Part shown: piece after piece, positions 33,484 to 41,663 of the stretch | Layout: each line of letters starts with the position of its first letter | Position numbering within the stretch: the first letter of the stretch is position 1 | Assembly: GCF_025802015.1 (NCBI RefSeq) | Contig: NZ_JAOYFC010000002.1 | Span: 1,054,001-1,118,000, forward strand | Direction: 5' to 3' | DNA: 64,000 bases | Source: Falsihalocynthiibacter halioticoli | GTDB lineage: Bacteria; Pseudomonadota; Alphaproteobacteria; Rhodobacterales; Rhodobacteraceae | Notes under the pieces: generated by a model | Database searches by the model: none | What the model saw: the letters and a program-made list of their open reading frames with translations, nothing else | Told to the model about the DNA's origin: nothing | Position numbers and translations under genes: made by a program

Positions 33484-34356
33484 CTAGGTGAACTTCCGGA
33501 AGAAACGGGTGCGGTCGAACATATCTTCGAGCGCCTCCATTCTTGGGCGCGTGGTTTCCCACGTCCGCTCTTGAACGGCAGCAACTACGGTTTCAAGCAA
33601 CAACATCGGCGCAATCGAGCTGTCCCACGCAGAGGGTACAACGATGCGGCAACTGAACGTGTGTGTCGCGAGTTTGGCGATTGGCGATTGCCATTGATCG
33701 GTGAACAAGACGATTTCGGCACCCTTCTCCGCCGCCATTTCCGCCAACTTGAGCGTTGAGTTTTCATACCGCCGGACATCGAAAATCACGACGACATCGC
33801 CCTTTTTCACCTCCAACAGATAATGTGGCCAAGCATTGGAGATTGACTGGATATGCGTCACATCCGGCCGTAGCACTTGCATGTGCAAGAAAAAATAATC
33901 TGCCAAAGCGCGGGTAATCCGACCACCTACAACGTAAACTGAACGCTCCATGTCCGCGAGAAGATCGCACGTTGCATCAAAACTCGCGGTCTCGATATGC
34001 GCTAAGGTCTGGCTGATGTTACCGATTACAGACTCGGTAAACCGGTTGAGAATATGCGCATCAGGGGCGCCTTCGGCCCAGGTTTCGCGCTTGGCAATCG
34101 GATCGGAAATACGCGCTTGAAGCTCCCCCCTCAACGCGCGCTGAAACTCCGGAAATCCTTTGAAACCAAGCTTTTGCACCATGCGCACGACGGTGGGGGT
34201 CGAGACATCCGCCTCCTGGGCAACAGCCGTAATCGACCCGAGGCCAGACATCGGATAGTTGGCAAGTAGCGAGTCGGCAAGTTGGCGTTCAGCCCGCGTG
34301 AACTTCTCAAAACTTTCCCTAAGAATTTCGGCAATACTATCCGTTGATGAAGTCAC
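33484..34356 (-). CDS. RpiR-family transcriptional regulator
   Basis: Regulator of about 290 residues with an N-terminal HTH_6 domain (LADSLLANYPMSGLGSITAV and VSTPTVVRMVQKLGFKGFPE) and a C-terminal SIS domain (VYVVGGRITRALADYFFLHM; KKGDVVVIFDVRRYENST). The GTG at 34356 has AAGGGG upstream and is preferred. An ATG at 34380 with no Shine-Dalgarno would add eight residues. SIS domains usually sense phosphosugars, but RpiR proteins also control amine and amino-acid catabolism. It is divergent from the TRAP operon, whose control is its likely job. Confidence 0.85.
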   Translation of the reverse strand: MTSSTDSIAEILRESFEKFTRAERQLADSLLANYPMSGLGSITAVAQEADVSTPTVVRMVQKLGFKGFPEFQRALRGELQARISDPIAKRETWAEGAPDAHILNRFTESVIGNISQTLAHIETASFDATCDLLADMERSVYVVGGRITRALADYFFLHMQVLRPDVTHIQSISNAWPHYLLEVKKGDVVVIFDVRRYENSTLKLAEMAAEKGAEIVLFTDQWQSPIAKLATHTFSCRIVVPSAWDSSIAPMLLLETVVAAVQERTWETTRPRMEALEDMFDRTRFFRKFT

Positions 34357-34410
34357 GATCCGCCCCTTTTTTAAGCGCATACCACAAGTTTCAGTATGAA
34401 CCATAAATAG

Positions 34411-34456
34411 TTTTAGTAAAAGAGTTGACAGTCGCACACAATCTGAAACAATATTT
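34411..34456 (+). promoter_or_regulatory. Promoter and possible RpiR operator of the TRAP/gamma-glutamyl operon
   Basis: An 11-bp palindrome TTTTAGTAAAA (34411-34421) lies just before a perfect -35 box TTGACA (34425-34430). A weak AT-rich -10 (ACAATAT region, 34448-34454) follows at 17-18 nt. Transcription would start near 34460, after the apparent TTG start of the downstream frame. Confidence 0.45.
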
Positions 34457-34484
34457 TCAGAACGCGCAAACAGGGTGGTGGCAA

Positions 34485-35252
34485 GTGCTCCGAGACAAGA
34501 ACATCGACGGTGATCCGGTGACCGTTCTAAACGCAGGGGGAACATCTCCTGCGCTTATCGTTTGCGAGCATGCATCCTGTTTCATTCCGGGCGAGTTTGA
34601 CGGGCTTGGCCTTGCAAAGGCCGCTCGGGAAAGCCACGCAGCATGGGATCCCGGCGCGCTGAATGTAGCTTCCCGAATGGCAGAGCGCCTCAATGCACGG
34701 CTGGTTGCATCTGGAATTTCGCGGCTTGTTTATGATTGCAACCGCCCGCCCGAAGCGCCAAGCGCTATGCCAGCAAAGAGCGAACTGATCGAAGTTCCGG
34801 GCAATGTCGGGCTAAGCCAAGCCGACCGCGCCAAACGCACCGATGCCTATTACGAGCCCTTTCGCCAAACACTAGCTGACGAAGTCCGGAACGGCACAAA
34901 AGCAATTATCACAATTCACAGCTTTACTCCCGTTTACCACGGTGCGTTGCGCGAGGTGGAATTGGGGATTTTGCATGATGTGGATACCCGAATTGCAGAC
35001 GCTATGCTCGCGCATGCACCAGACCACACCACGCTTAACACCCAACGCAACGCACCGTATGGGCCCGATGATGGCGTGACGCACACGCTCAAGCTCCATG
35101 GTGTCGAAAACGGAATCGCGAATGTCATGATAGAGATTCGCAATGACCTACTGAAAACCGAGGCCGATCAAATGAAGATAGCCGACAGTCTGGCCGAACT
35201 TACCTTGGCCGCCCTCGACACCGTTGGAATAGAGGGGGCAACTCTCTCATGA
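34485..35252 (+). CDS. N-formylglutamate amidohydrolase-like protein
   Basis: Zinc amidohydrolase family protein of 255 residues. Motifs are ALIVCEHASCFIPGEF, LVYDCNRPP, and TIHSFTPVYHGALRE, which hold the metal and carboxylate ligands. The GTG at 34485 is chosen because the earlier in-frame TTG is part of a TTGACA promoter element; the longer form would add 20 residues. It is the first gene of the TRAP operon and overlaps dctQ by ATGA. No hut genes are nearby, so histidine breakdown is unlikely. Hydrolysis of a gamma-glutamyl amide made by the glutamine-synthetase-like enzyme is an inferred alternative. Confidence 0.78.
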   Translation: MLRDKNIDGDPVTVLNAGGTSPALIVCEHASCFIPGEFDGLGLAKAARESHAAWDPGALNVASRMAERLNARLVASGISRLVYDCNRPPEAPSAMPAKSELIEVPGNVGLSQADRAKRTDAYYEPFRQTLADEVRNGTKAIITIHSFTPVYHGALREVELGILHDVDTRIADAMLAHAPDHTTLNTQRNAPYGPDDGVTHTLKLHGVENGIANVMIEIRNDLLKTEADQMKIADSLAELTLAALDTVGIEGATLS

Positions 35253-35755
35253 TTGGGTTTATGCGCGCCTTTGTCCGAATTGTTGATCCGATCAACCGAA
35301 AGCTCGGGCGGATTACGATGTACGGAATCTTTGTGATGATGGGCATTCTGATGTGGTCGTCGATCTCAAAGATTGCCTTTATGCCCTCGCTCTGGACGCT
35401 TGAAGTCGCGCAGTTTGCGATGGTCGCCTATTACATGCTCGGTGGGCCCTATGCGATCCAAGAAGGCGCCAACGTGCGGATGGACCTGTTCTATGGCGAA
35501 TGGTCAACGCGGCGCAAAGCTTGGTTTGATGCGTTTACCGTTCTGTTTCTTATCTTCTATCTCGGTGTGCTGCTCTATGGCGCGATCGAATCTACAGCCT
35601 ATTCACTGGAGTATGGCGAGCGCTCCCCGACCGCGTGGCGCCCCTATATCTGGCCAATCAAAATCACCATGTGCGTCGGAATTTTCCTGATGCTCCTGCA
35701 AGCAATTTCTGAGCTGTTCAAAGACATTGCGACACTCAAAGGAAAGACGCTCTGA
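35249..35755 (+). CDS. dctQ: TRAP transporter small permease (DctQ)
   Basis: Membrane protein of 168 residues with four helices, characteristic of the small TRAP subunit (YMLGGPYAIQEGANVRMDLFY is the family signature). It begins inside the amidohydrolase stop (ATGA) and ends inside the dctM start (TGATG). It works with DctM and the periplasmic DctP to import a substrate with Na+. Confidence 0.9.
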   Translation: MIGFMRAFVRIVDPINRKLGRITMYGIFVMMGILMWSSISKIAFMPSLWTLEVAQFAMVAYYMLGGPYAIQEGANVRMDLFYGEWSTRRKAWFDAFTVLFLIFYLGVLLYGAIESTAYSLEYGERSPTAWRPYIWPIKITMCVGIFLMLLQAISELFKDIATLKGKTL

Positions 35756-37077
35756 TGTCCTATGAAATGATCGCAATTTTCATGTTTGCAAGCATGATGC
35801 TGATGTTGATGACGGGCCAGCGCGTGTTTGGCGCGATTGGTGGCGTTGCCGCCGTTGCCGCGCTTACGCTTTGGGGAACTGGCGGCAGCGATATACCGTT
35901 CTCCAGCGCGATGAAGCTGATGAAATGGTATCCGCTTCTGACGCTCCCGATGTTCATTTTCATGGGCTACGTGCTCTCGGAAAGTAAAATCGCCGATGAT
36001 CTCTATAAGATGTTCCACGTTTGGATGGGGCCGCTTAATGGCGGGCTTGCGATCGGGACAATCGGCTTGATGGTGCTCGTCTCGGCAATGAACGGTCTTT
36101 CGGTTGCTGGCATGGCAATCGGCGCGACAATTGCGCTGCCCGAATTGCTACGCCGTGGCTATGACAAGAAGATGGTGACGGGGGTCATACAGGCCGGATC
36201 GTCGCTTGGCATTCTGGTGCCGCCATCGGTTGTTTTGGTTCTTTATGCGATGATCGCGAGGCAACCCGTAGGGCAGCTCTGGCTGGCGGGTGTGGTGCCG
36301 GGATTGATGATGGCGGCGATGTTCATCATTTACATCGTTATCCGCTGCAAACTGAATCCTGCGCTCGGCCCTGCTCTCCCTGTTGAGGAGCGCAATCATT
36401 CCATGAGCGAGAAGCTCGCGCTCCTGCGTGCCGGATTGCTGCCGATTGTGATCTTCTTTGCAATGATGATCCCATTCGTGAACGGCTGGACAAGCCTTGT
36501 TGAAAGCTCCGCAATTGGTGCGCTAACGGCATTCCTTGCGGCGGTGGTCAAACGGCGCATGACGCGCGAAGTTTTCGAGAATTCGGTGCGCAACACGTTG
36601 CTGATTTCCTGCATGTTCATGTGGATTATCCTCGCGGCACTCGGCTTTGGCGCGGTGTTTGACGGGCTTGGCGCTGTACGTGCAATCGATAACCTCTTCA
36701 CCGAGCAGCTTGGCCTTGATCCATGGATGATCCTTATCCTCATGCAGCTTTCGTTCCTCATCATGGGCACATTCCTTGATGACACAGCGATGCTCGTGAT
36801 CGTTGCGCCACTTTATGTACCGCTGGTCAAGATGCTCGGCTTTGATCTGATCTGGTATGGCGTGCTTTACACAATCACCACGCAGATCGCTTATATGACG
36901 CCGCCTTTCGGCTATAACTTATTCCTGATGCGGGCGATGGCGCCAAAGGAAATCACGCTCAAAGATATCTATGGCTCTATCCTGCCGTTTGTATTGGTGA
37001 TGATCCTTGCACTTTCGCTCATCATGATCTTCCCGCAGATCGCACTTTGGCTGCCGGAGTATGTCTATGCCCGATAG
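35755..37077 (+). CDS. dctM: TRAP transporter large permease (DctM)
   Basis: Twelve-helix permease of 440 residues. GSSLGILVPPSVVLVLYAMI is the conserved hairpin of the transport domain, and the second half repeats the pattern near FLDDTAMLVIVAPLYVP. Its last 17 nt overlap the DUF4336 gene. The family commonly carries carboxylates, though several TRAP systems take amines or compatible solutes. Confidence 0.93.
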   Translation: MSYEMIAIFMFASMMLMLMTGQRVFGAIGGVAAVAALTLWGTGGSDIPFSSAMKLMKWYPLLTLPMFIFMGYVLSESKIADDLYKMFHVWMGPLNGGLAIGTIGLMVLVSAMNGLSVAGMAIGATIALPELLRRGYDKKMVTGVIQAGSSLGILVPPSVVLVLYAMIARQPVGQLWLAGVVPGLMMAAMFIIYIVIRCKLNPALGPALPVEERNHSMSEKLALLRAGLLPIVIFFAMMIPFVNGWTSLVESSAIGALTAFLAAVVKRRMTREVFENSVRNTLLISCMFMWIILAALGFGAVFDGLGAVRAIDNLFTEQLGLDPWMILILMQLSFLIMGTFLDDTAMLVIVAPLYVPLVKMLGFDLIWYGVLYTITTQIAYMTPPFGYNLFLMRAMAPKEITLKDIYGSILPFVLVMILALSLIMIFPQIALWLPEYVYAR

Positions 37078-37789
37078 CCGCCTGCAACAGCTCGGACCTG
37101 ATATCTGGCTCGTGGACGGGCCGGTTATCAAGCTCTATGCGATACCATTTCCAACGCGGATGACGGTAATTCGGCTGGCGAATGGTGATCTATTCCTTCA
37201 CTCGCCGATCGAATACAGCGAGGAACTGGCCGCAGAGTTGCAAACACTTGGGAAAATCAAACATCTGGTTTCGCCAAACTGGATTCACTACGCCTATATC
37301 CAACAGTGGGCTGATGCATGTAATGGCACTATTGCGTGGGCCTCGCCAAATGTGCGCAAAAGGGCCGCGCAACAGAAAATCCACGTCGTATTTGATCGCG
37401 ACCTTGCCGATACTCCTGCACCGGAGTGGCAGGCAGAGATCGATCAAATCATCGCGCGCGGAAGTAAAATCCACCAAGAGGTTGTGTTCTTTCACAAGGC
37501 GTCACGCGTCTTGATCCTGACCGATCTCATCGAAAATATGCACCGCGAAAAAATGCCGCTTTGGCTCCGACCGTTCGCGCGCATGGCCGGGATTCTGGCG
37601 CCAAATGGCAAGATGCCCCTCGATATGTGGCTCAGCTTTTCCAAAGGCCGCAAGCAACTCGCTGCCGCGCTGCAACAGATGCTTGACTGGAACCCGACAA
37701 CCGTCGTGCTCGCGCATGGCGACATCCTTCAAGAGAACGTGCCGCAAAGGCTCCGCGAAGGCTTCAGGGGGCTAACCCCTCAACATTGA
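37061..37789 (+). CDS. DUF4336 metallo-beta-lactamase-like protein
   Basis: Protein of 242 residues with the DUF4336 layout: an N-terminal IWLVDGPV, then FPTRMTVIRLANGDLFLHSP, LVSPNWIHYAYIQQWADA, and a C-terminal TTVVLAHGDIL. These strands recall the metallo-beta-lactamase fold, but the HxHxDH motif is not present. The single His residues in HYAY and AHGD are left as candidates. It starts inside dctM, an unusual place for this family, and a second ATG two codons in is equally usable. Its role in the operon is unknown. Confidence 0.72.
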   Translation: MSMPDSRLQQLGPDIWLVDGPVIKLYAIPFPTRMTVIRLANGDLFLHSPIEYSEELAAELQTLGKIKHLVSPNWIHYAYIQQWADACNGTIAWASPNVRKRAAQQKIHVVFDRDLADTPAPEWQAEIDQIIARGSKIHQEVVFFHKASRVLILTDLIENMHREKMPLWLRPFARMAGILAPNGKMPLDMWLSFSKGRKQLAAALQQMLDWNPTTVVLAHGDILQENVPQRLREGFRGLTPQH

Positions 37790-37829
37790 AACGATCACTG
37801 AAACCAACCACAACAGAGAGGACGATAAA

Positions 37830-38864
37830 ATGACAACAAGACGTAAGTTTTTGACCACCGCAGGCGTCGGCGCCGTTGGCGCTTCGCTTGCCGCTCCAGC
37901 AATTGCGCAAAGCAAAATCAAATGGCGCATGCAGACATATGCGGGTGCTGCACTGGCCGAGCATGTGATCACTCCAGCGATCAACAGCTTTAACAAGATC
38001 GCGGGCGACGAGATGGAGATCGAGTTGTTCTTCGCCGATCAGCTTGTCCCGACAGGCGAGCTCTTCCGCGCCATGCAAAAAGGCACAATCGACGCGGTAC
38101 AGTCCGACGATGACTCCATGGCTTCGCCAACTGAAGTCACAGTGTTCGGCGGCTACTTCCCATTTGCGAGCCGATATTCGCTCGACGTTCCTGTGCTGTT
38201 CAACCAATACGGCCTGAACGAAATCTGGGACGAAGAATATTCCAAAGTCGGGGTAAAGCACATTTCCGCTGGCGCATGGGATCCGTGCCACTTCGCAACC
38301 AAAGACCCGATCACCTCGCTTGAAGACCTGAAGGGTAAACGCGTCTTTACGTTCCCAACAGCGGGACGTTTCCTAAGCCAGTTTGGCGTTATTCCTGTAA
38401 CGCTGCCATGGGAAGACATCGAAGTTGCGATGCAAACCGGCGAACTTGACGGCATCGCATGGTCCGGCATCACCGAGGATTACACTGTTGGCTGGGCCGA
38501 CGTGACGAACTACTTCCTCACCAACAACATCTCCGGCGCTTGGGCTGGCAGCTTCTTTGCCAATATGGACCGTTACAACGAACTTCCCGAGCACCTCAGA
38601 GAATTGCTCAAAGTTTGTATGGACCAGTCGCACTACTATCGTCAGTGGTGGTATTGGGGCGGCGAAGCAAGCCTGCGTGTCAACGGTCCGAAAATGGAGC
38701 TGACATCCATCCCAGACGAAGAGTGGAAAACCGTCGAAGACGCCGCCGTTAAGTTCTGGGACGAGATCGCCGCAGAAAGCGAAACAAAGGCCAAGGTTGT
38801 GAACATCATCAAGCAGTATAATGCTGATATGGTTAAAGCAGGCCGTCCGTACCGCTACGGCTAA
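37830..38864 (+). CDS. dctP: TRAP substrate-binding protein (DctP)
   Basis: Periplasmic binding protein of 344 residues. A twin-arginine signal (TTRRKFLTTAG, cleavage after AIAQ) leads the protein, so it may be exported folded. The family segments LKGKRVFTFPTAGRFLSQFG and AMQTGELDGIAWSG carry the ligand-binding region. The ligand-contact Arg in LKGKR-type TRAP proteins for carboxylates is not evident from sequence alone. A strong hairpin lies directly after it and may raise its mRNA level relative to other genes. Confidence 0.9.
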   Translation: MTTRRKFLTTAGVGAVGASLAAPAIAQSKIKWRMQTYAGAALAEHVITPAINSFNKIAGDEMEIELFFADQLVPTGELFRAMQKGTIDAVQSDDDSMASPTEVTVFGGYFPFASRYSLDVPVLFNQYGLNEIWDEEYSKVGVKHISAGAWDPCHFATKDPITSLEDLKGKRVFTFPTAGRFLSQFGVIPVTLPWEDIEVAMQTGELDGIAWSGITEDYTVGWADVTNYFLTNNISGAWAGSFFANMDRYNELPEHLRELLKVCMDQSHYYRQWWYWGGEASLRVNGPKMELTSIPDEEWKTVEDAAVKFWDEIAAESETKAKVVNIIKQYNADMVKAGRPYRYG

Positions 38865-38872
38865 ATACGACT

Positions 38873-38898
38873 GGCGCGCCCTGATCGCTGGGCGCGCC
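38873..38898 (+). repeat. GC-rich hairpin after dctP
   Basis: GGCGCGCC occurs twice, separated by CTGATCGCTG, and forms an 8-bp stem. No U tract follows, so it is better read as a 3' RNA-stabilising or processing hairpin than a terminator. Confidence 0.6.
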
Positions 38899-38920
38899 GC
38901 ACAAATCAAAGGAAGACCCC

Positions 38921-40273
38921 ATGCTAAGTTTTGACGATCTGAAAAACGCCGTTGCCGATGGTTCGGTCGATACAGTTCTCGCCTGTCTTGTTGATATGCA
39001 AGGCCGTTTGATGGGGAAACGCTTCCTTGCGCAGCATTTCGTGGAGTCCGCATTTGAGGAGACCCACTGCTGTAACTATCTCTTGGCCACCGATCTCGAG
39101 ATGGCAACGCCCGATGGCTATGCTGCCACAAGTTGGCAGTCCGGTTACGGCGATTACATGATGAAGCCCGACCTTTCCACCATTCGCCCCATGCCCTGGC
39201 TTGAGGGAACTGTAATGGTGATGTGTGACGTTCTTGATCACCACGAACACCCTATCGCCCACTCCCCCCGCGCCATACTTAAGAAACAGGTCGCGCGGCT
39301 AGAAGAGATGGGCTACTCGGCGATGATGGCAACAGAGCTCGAGTTCTTCCTGTTTGAGAAGAGCTTCGAGGAAATTGCCAAATCCGGATTCCGCGACCTA
39401 ACCCCGATTTCTGGTTACAACGAAGATTACCACATTCTTCAGACCACCAAAGAAGAGCATGTGATGCGGCCAATCCGCAACCATCTCTATGCTGCGGGTC
39501 TACCGATTGAAAACACCAAGGGCGAAGCGGAAGCGGGCCAAGAAGAGCTAAACATCAAATATTCCGCTGCGCTTGATTGCGCCGAGTATCACACAATCGC
39601 CAAACATGCCGTGAAGGAAATCGCATGGCAGCAAGGCCACGCTGCAAGCTTCCTACCGAAATGGTCCGCTGATCGGGTTGGTTCATCAAGCCACGTACAC
39701 CAATCGCTTTGGAAAGACGGCTCGAACGTGTTTTTTGATCCAAGCGACGAGTTGGGCATGTCGGATGTCATGAAATCCTACATGGCGGGTCTCATCAAAT
39801 ATGCGCCGGATGTAACCTATTTCCTTGCGCCGTATATCAACAGCTATAAGCGGTTCCAAAAGGGGACTTTCGCACCGACAAAATCGGTCTGGAGCATTGA
39901 TAATCGCACCGCCGGTTTCCGCCTCTGTGGCGCAGGAACCAAAGGTGTGCGCGTAGAGTGCCGGATTGGCGGCAGCGACCTGAACCCCTACCTCGCGCTG
40001 GCAACACAACTTGCGGCAGGGATCAAAGGGATCGAAGAGGGGCTTAGCCTCGCGCCCGCAACTCAAGGTGATGTTTACGACGATCAGGGTGCTGCCGAAA
40101 TTCCGCAGACCCTGCGTGACGCAGCGAAAACCCTGAGCGGCTCCGAAATGCTGCGCGAAGCCCTTGGCGACGACGTTATTGACCACTACACCCGCGCCGC
40201 GACATGGGAAATCGAAGAGTTTGACCGCATCGTGACCGATTACGAAATCGCACGTGGATTTGAGAAAGCCTAA
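38921..40273 (+). CDS. Glutamine-synthetase-family gamma-glutamyl ligase
   Basis: ATP-dependent ligase of 450 residues of the GS superfamily. The metal-binding ELEFFLF, EAEAGQEELN, the ATP-site VGSSSHVHQSLW and NSYKRFQKGTFAPTKSVW are present. It lacks the Tyr-adenylylation loop of GSI and resembles PuuA/GlnA3-type enzymes that attach glutamate to amines. Its place between a TRAP importer and aldehyde and alcohol dehydrogenases makes gamma-glutamylation of an imported amine or amino alcohol the likely reaction. The amine is unknown. Confidence 0.83.
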   Translation: MLSFDDLKNAVADGSVDTVLACLVDMQGRLMGKRFLAQHFVESAFEETHCCNYLLATDLEMATPDGYAATSWQSGYGDYMMKPDLSTIRPMPWLEGTVMVMCDVLDHHEHPIAHSPRAILKKQVARLEEMGYSAMMATELEFFLFEKSFEEIAKSGFRDLTPISGYNEDYHILQTTKEEHVMRPIRNHLYAAGLPIENTKGEAEAGQEELNIKYSAALDCAEYHTIAKHAVKEIAWQQGHAASFLPKWSADRVGSSSHVHQSLWKDGSNVFFDPSDELGMSDVMKSYMAGLIKYAPDVTYFLAPYINSYKRFQKGTFAPTKSVWSIDNRTAGFRLCGAGTKGVRVECRIGGSDLNPYLALATQLAAGIKGIEEGLSLAPATQGDVYDDQGAAEIPQTLRDAAKTLSGSEMLREALGDDVIDHYTRAATWEIEEFDRIVTDYEIARGFEKA

Positions 40274-40276
40274 GAC

Positions 40277-41659
40277 ATGAGCAAAACTGTTAAATGTATC
40301 TCGCCCATCGACGGGTCGCTTTATGCCGAGCGTCCGGTACTTTCGCCGGAAGAGGCTAAAGCCGCCGTTGCCCGCGCCCGTACCGCACAGGCGGAATGGG
40401 CCAAGCGTCCGCTTAAAGAGCGCGTTGAATTGGTCATGGCTGGCGTTAAAGCTGTTGGCGATATGAACGAAGAAATCGTTCCGGAAATCGCCCACCAAAT
40501 GGGCCGCCCTGTACGCTATGGTGGCGAATTTGGCGGCTTCAATGAGCGCGCGAGCCATATGGCCGCCATTGCCGAAGAGGGTCTGGCCGATATCGAAGTC
40601 GGCGAAGACGAACAATTCAAGCGTTACATCAAACGTGTTCCCCACGGCGTTGTGCTTGTCGTTGCGCCTTGGAACTATCCTTATATGACGGCAATCAACA
40701 CCGTCGCTCCTGCGCTCATCGCGGGCAATACTGTACTTCTGAAGCACGCAAGCCAGACCCTTTTGGTGGGCGAGCGCATGGCCAAGGCGTTCCACAGTGT
40801 TGGCGTGCCCGAGGACGTATTCCAGAATGTGTTCCTTGATCACGACACCACAAGCGACCTCATCGCGACCAAGAGCTTTGGCTTTGTGAACTTCACGGGG
40901 TCCGTCGGCGGCGGCAAAGCAATGGAGCGCGCTGCAGCGGGAACGTTCACCGGCATCGGCCTTGAGCTTGGCGGCAAAGACCCTGGTTATGTGCGCGCAG
41001 ACGCGAACCTCGATGCCGCGGTAGATACGCTTATTGACGGCGCAATGTTCAACTCTGGTCAATGCTGCTGCGGGATCGAGCGGATTTACGTACACGAGAG
41101 CCTTTTTGACGCCTTTGTCGAAAAGGCTGTGGCGATCGTTTCTGGCTACAAGCTCGGCAACCCACTTGATGAAGCAACCACGCTTGGCCCTATGGCCCAT
41201 GCCCGTTTCGCTGCCGAGGTCCGCGCGCAAACCGAAGAGGCCATTGCCGCTGGCGCAACCCCGCTGATTGATCCGGCACTTTTCCCCGAGGATGACGGCG
41301 GCGCTTACCTCATGCCGCAAATCCTCACTAACGTGACCCACGACATGCGTGTGATGCGCGACGAGAGTTTTGGCCCTGTTGTTGGCATTATGCCCGTGAA
41401 AGACGACGCCGAAGCCATTGCGCTCATGAACGACAGCGATTTCGGCCTCACCGCAAGCATCTGGACCCAAGACATCGACGCTGCGCAAACCATCGGCGAT
41501 CAGCTCGAAACCGGCACCGTTTTCATGAACCGCGCCGATTACCTTGATCCCGGTCTCTGTTGGACAGGGTGCAAAGACACGGGCCGTGGCGGCGGCCTCT
41601 CCGTGATTGGATATCACAACCTCACCCGCCCGAAATCCTACCACCTGAAGAAGGCATAA
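40277..41659 (+). CDS. Aldehyde dehydrogenase
   Basis: NAD(P)-dependent ALDH of 460 residues. VAPWNYPYM holds the catalytic Asn, GLELGGKDP the general base Glu, and FNSGQCCCG the nucleophilic Cys. NFTGSVGGGKAM is the cofactor loop. It lies 3 nt after the ligase gene and 4 nt before the alcohol dehydrogenase. It would oxidise the aldehyde produced by that enzyme or from an amine. The family alone does not give the substrate. Confidence 0.92.
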   Translation: MSKTVKCISPIDGSLYAERPVLSPEEAKAAVARARTAQAEWAKRPLKERVELVMAGVKAVGDMNEEIVPEIAHQMGRPVRYGGEFGGFNERASHMAAIAEEGLADIEVGEDEQFKRYIKRVPHGVVLVVAPWNYPYMTAINTVAPALIAGNTVLLKHASQTLLVGERMAKAFHSVGVPEDVFQNVFLDHDTTSDLIATKSFGFVNFTGSVGGGKAMERAAAGTFTGIGLELGGKDPGYVRADANLDAAVDTLIDGAMFNSGQCCCGIERIYVHESLFDAFVEKAVAIVSGYKLGNPLDEATTLGPMAHARFAAEVRAQTEEAIAAGATPLIDPALFPEDDGGAYLMPQILTNVTHDMRVMRDESFGPVVGIMPVKDDAEAIALMNDSDFGLTASIWTQDIDAAQTIGDQLETGTVFMNRADYLDPGLCWTGCKDTGRGGGLSVIGYHNLTRPKSYHLKKA

Positions 41660-41663
41660 GCCC

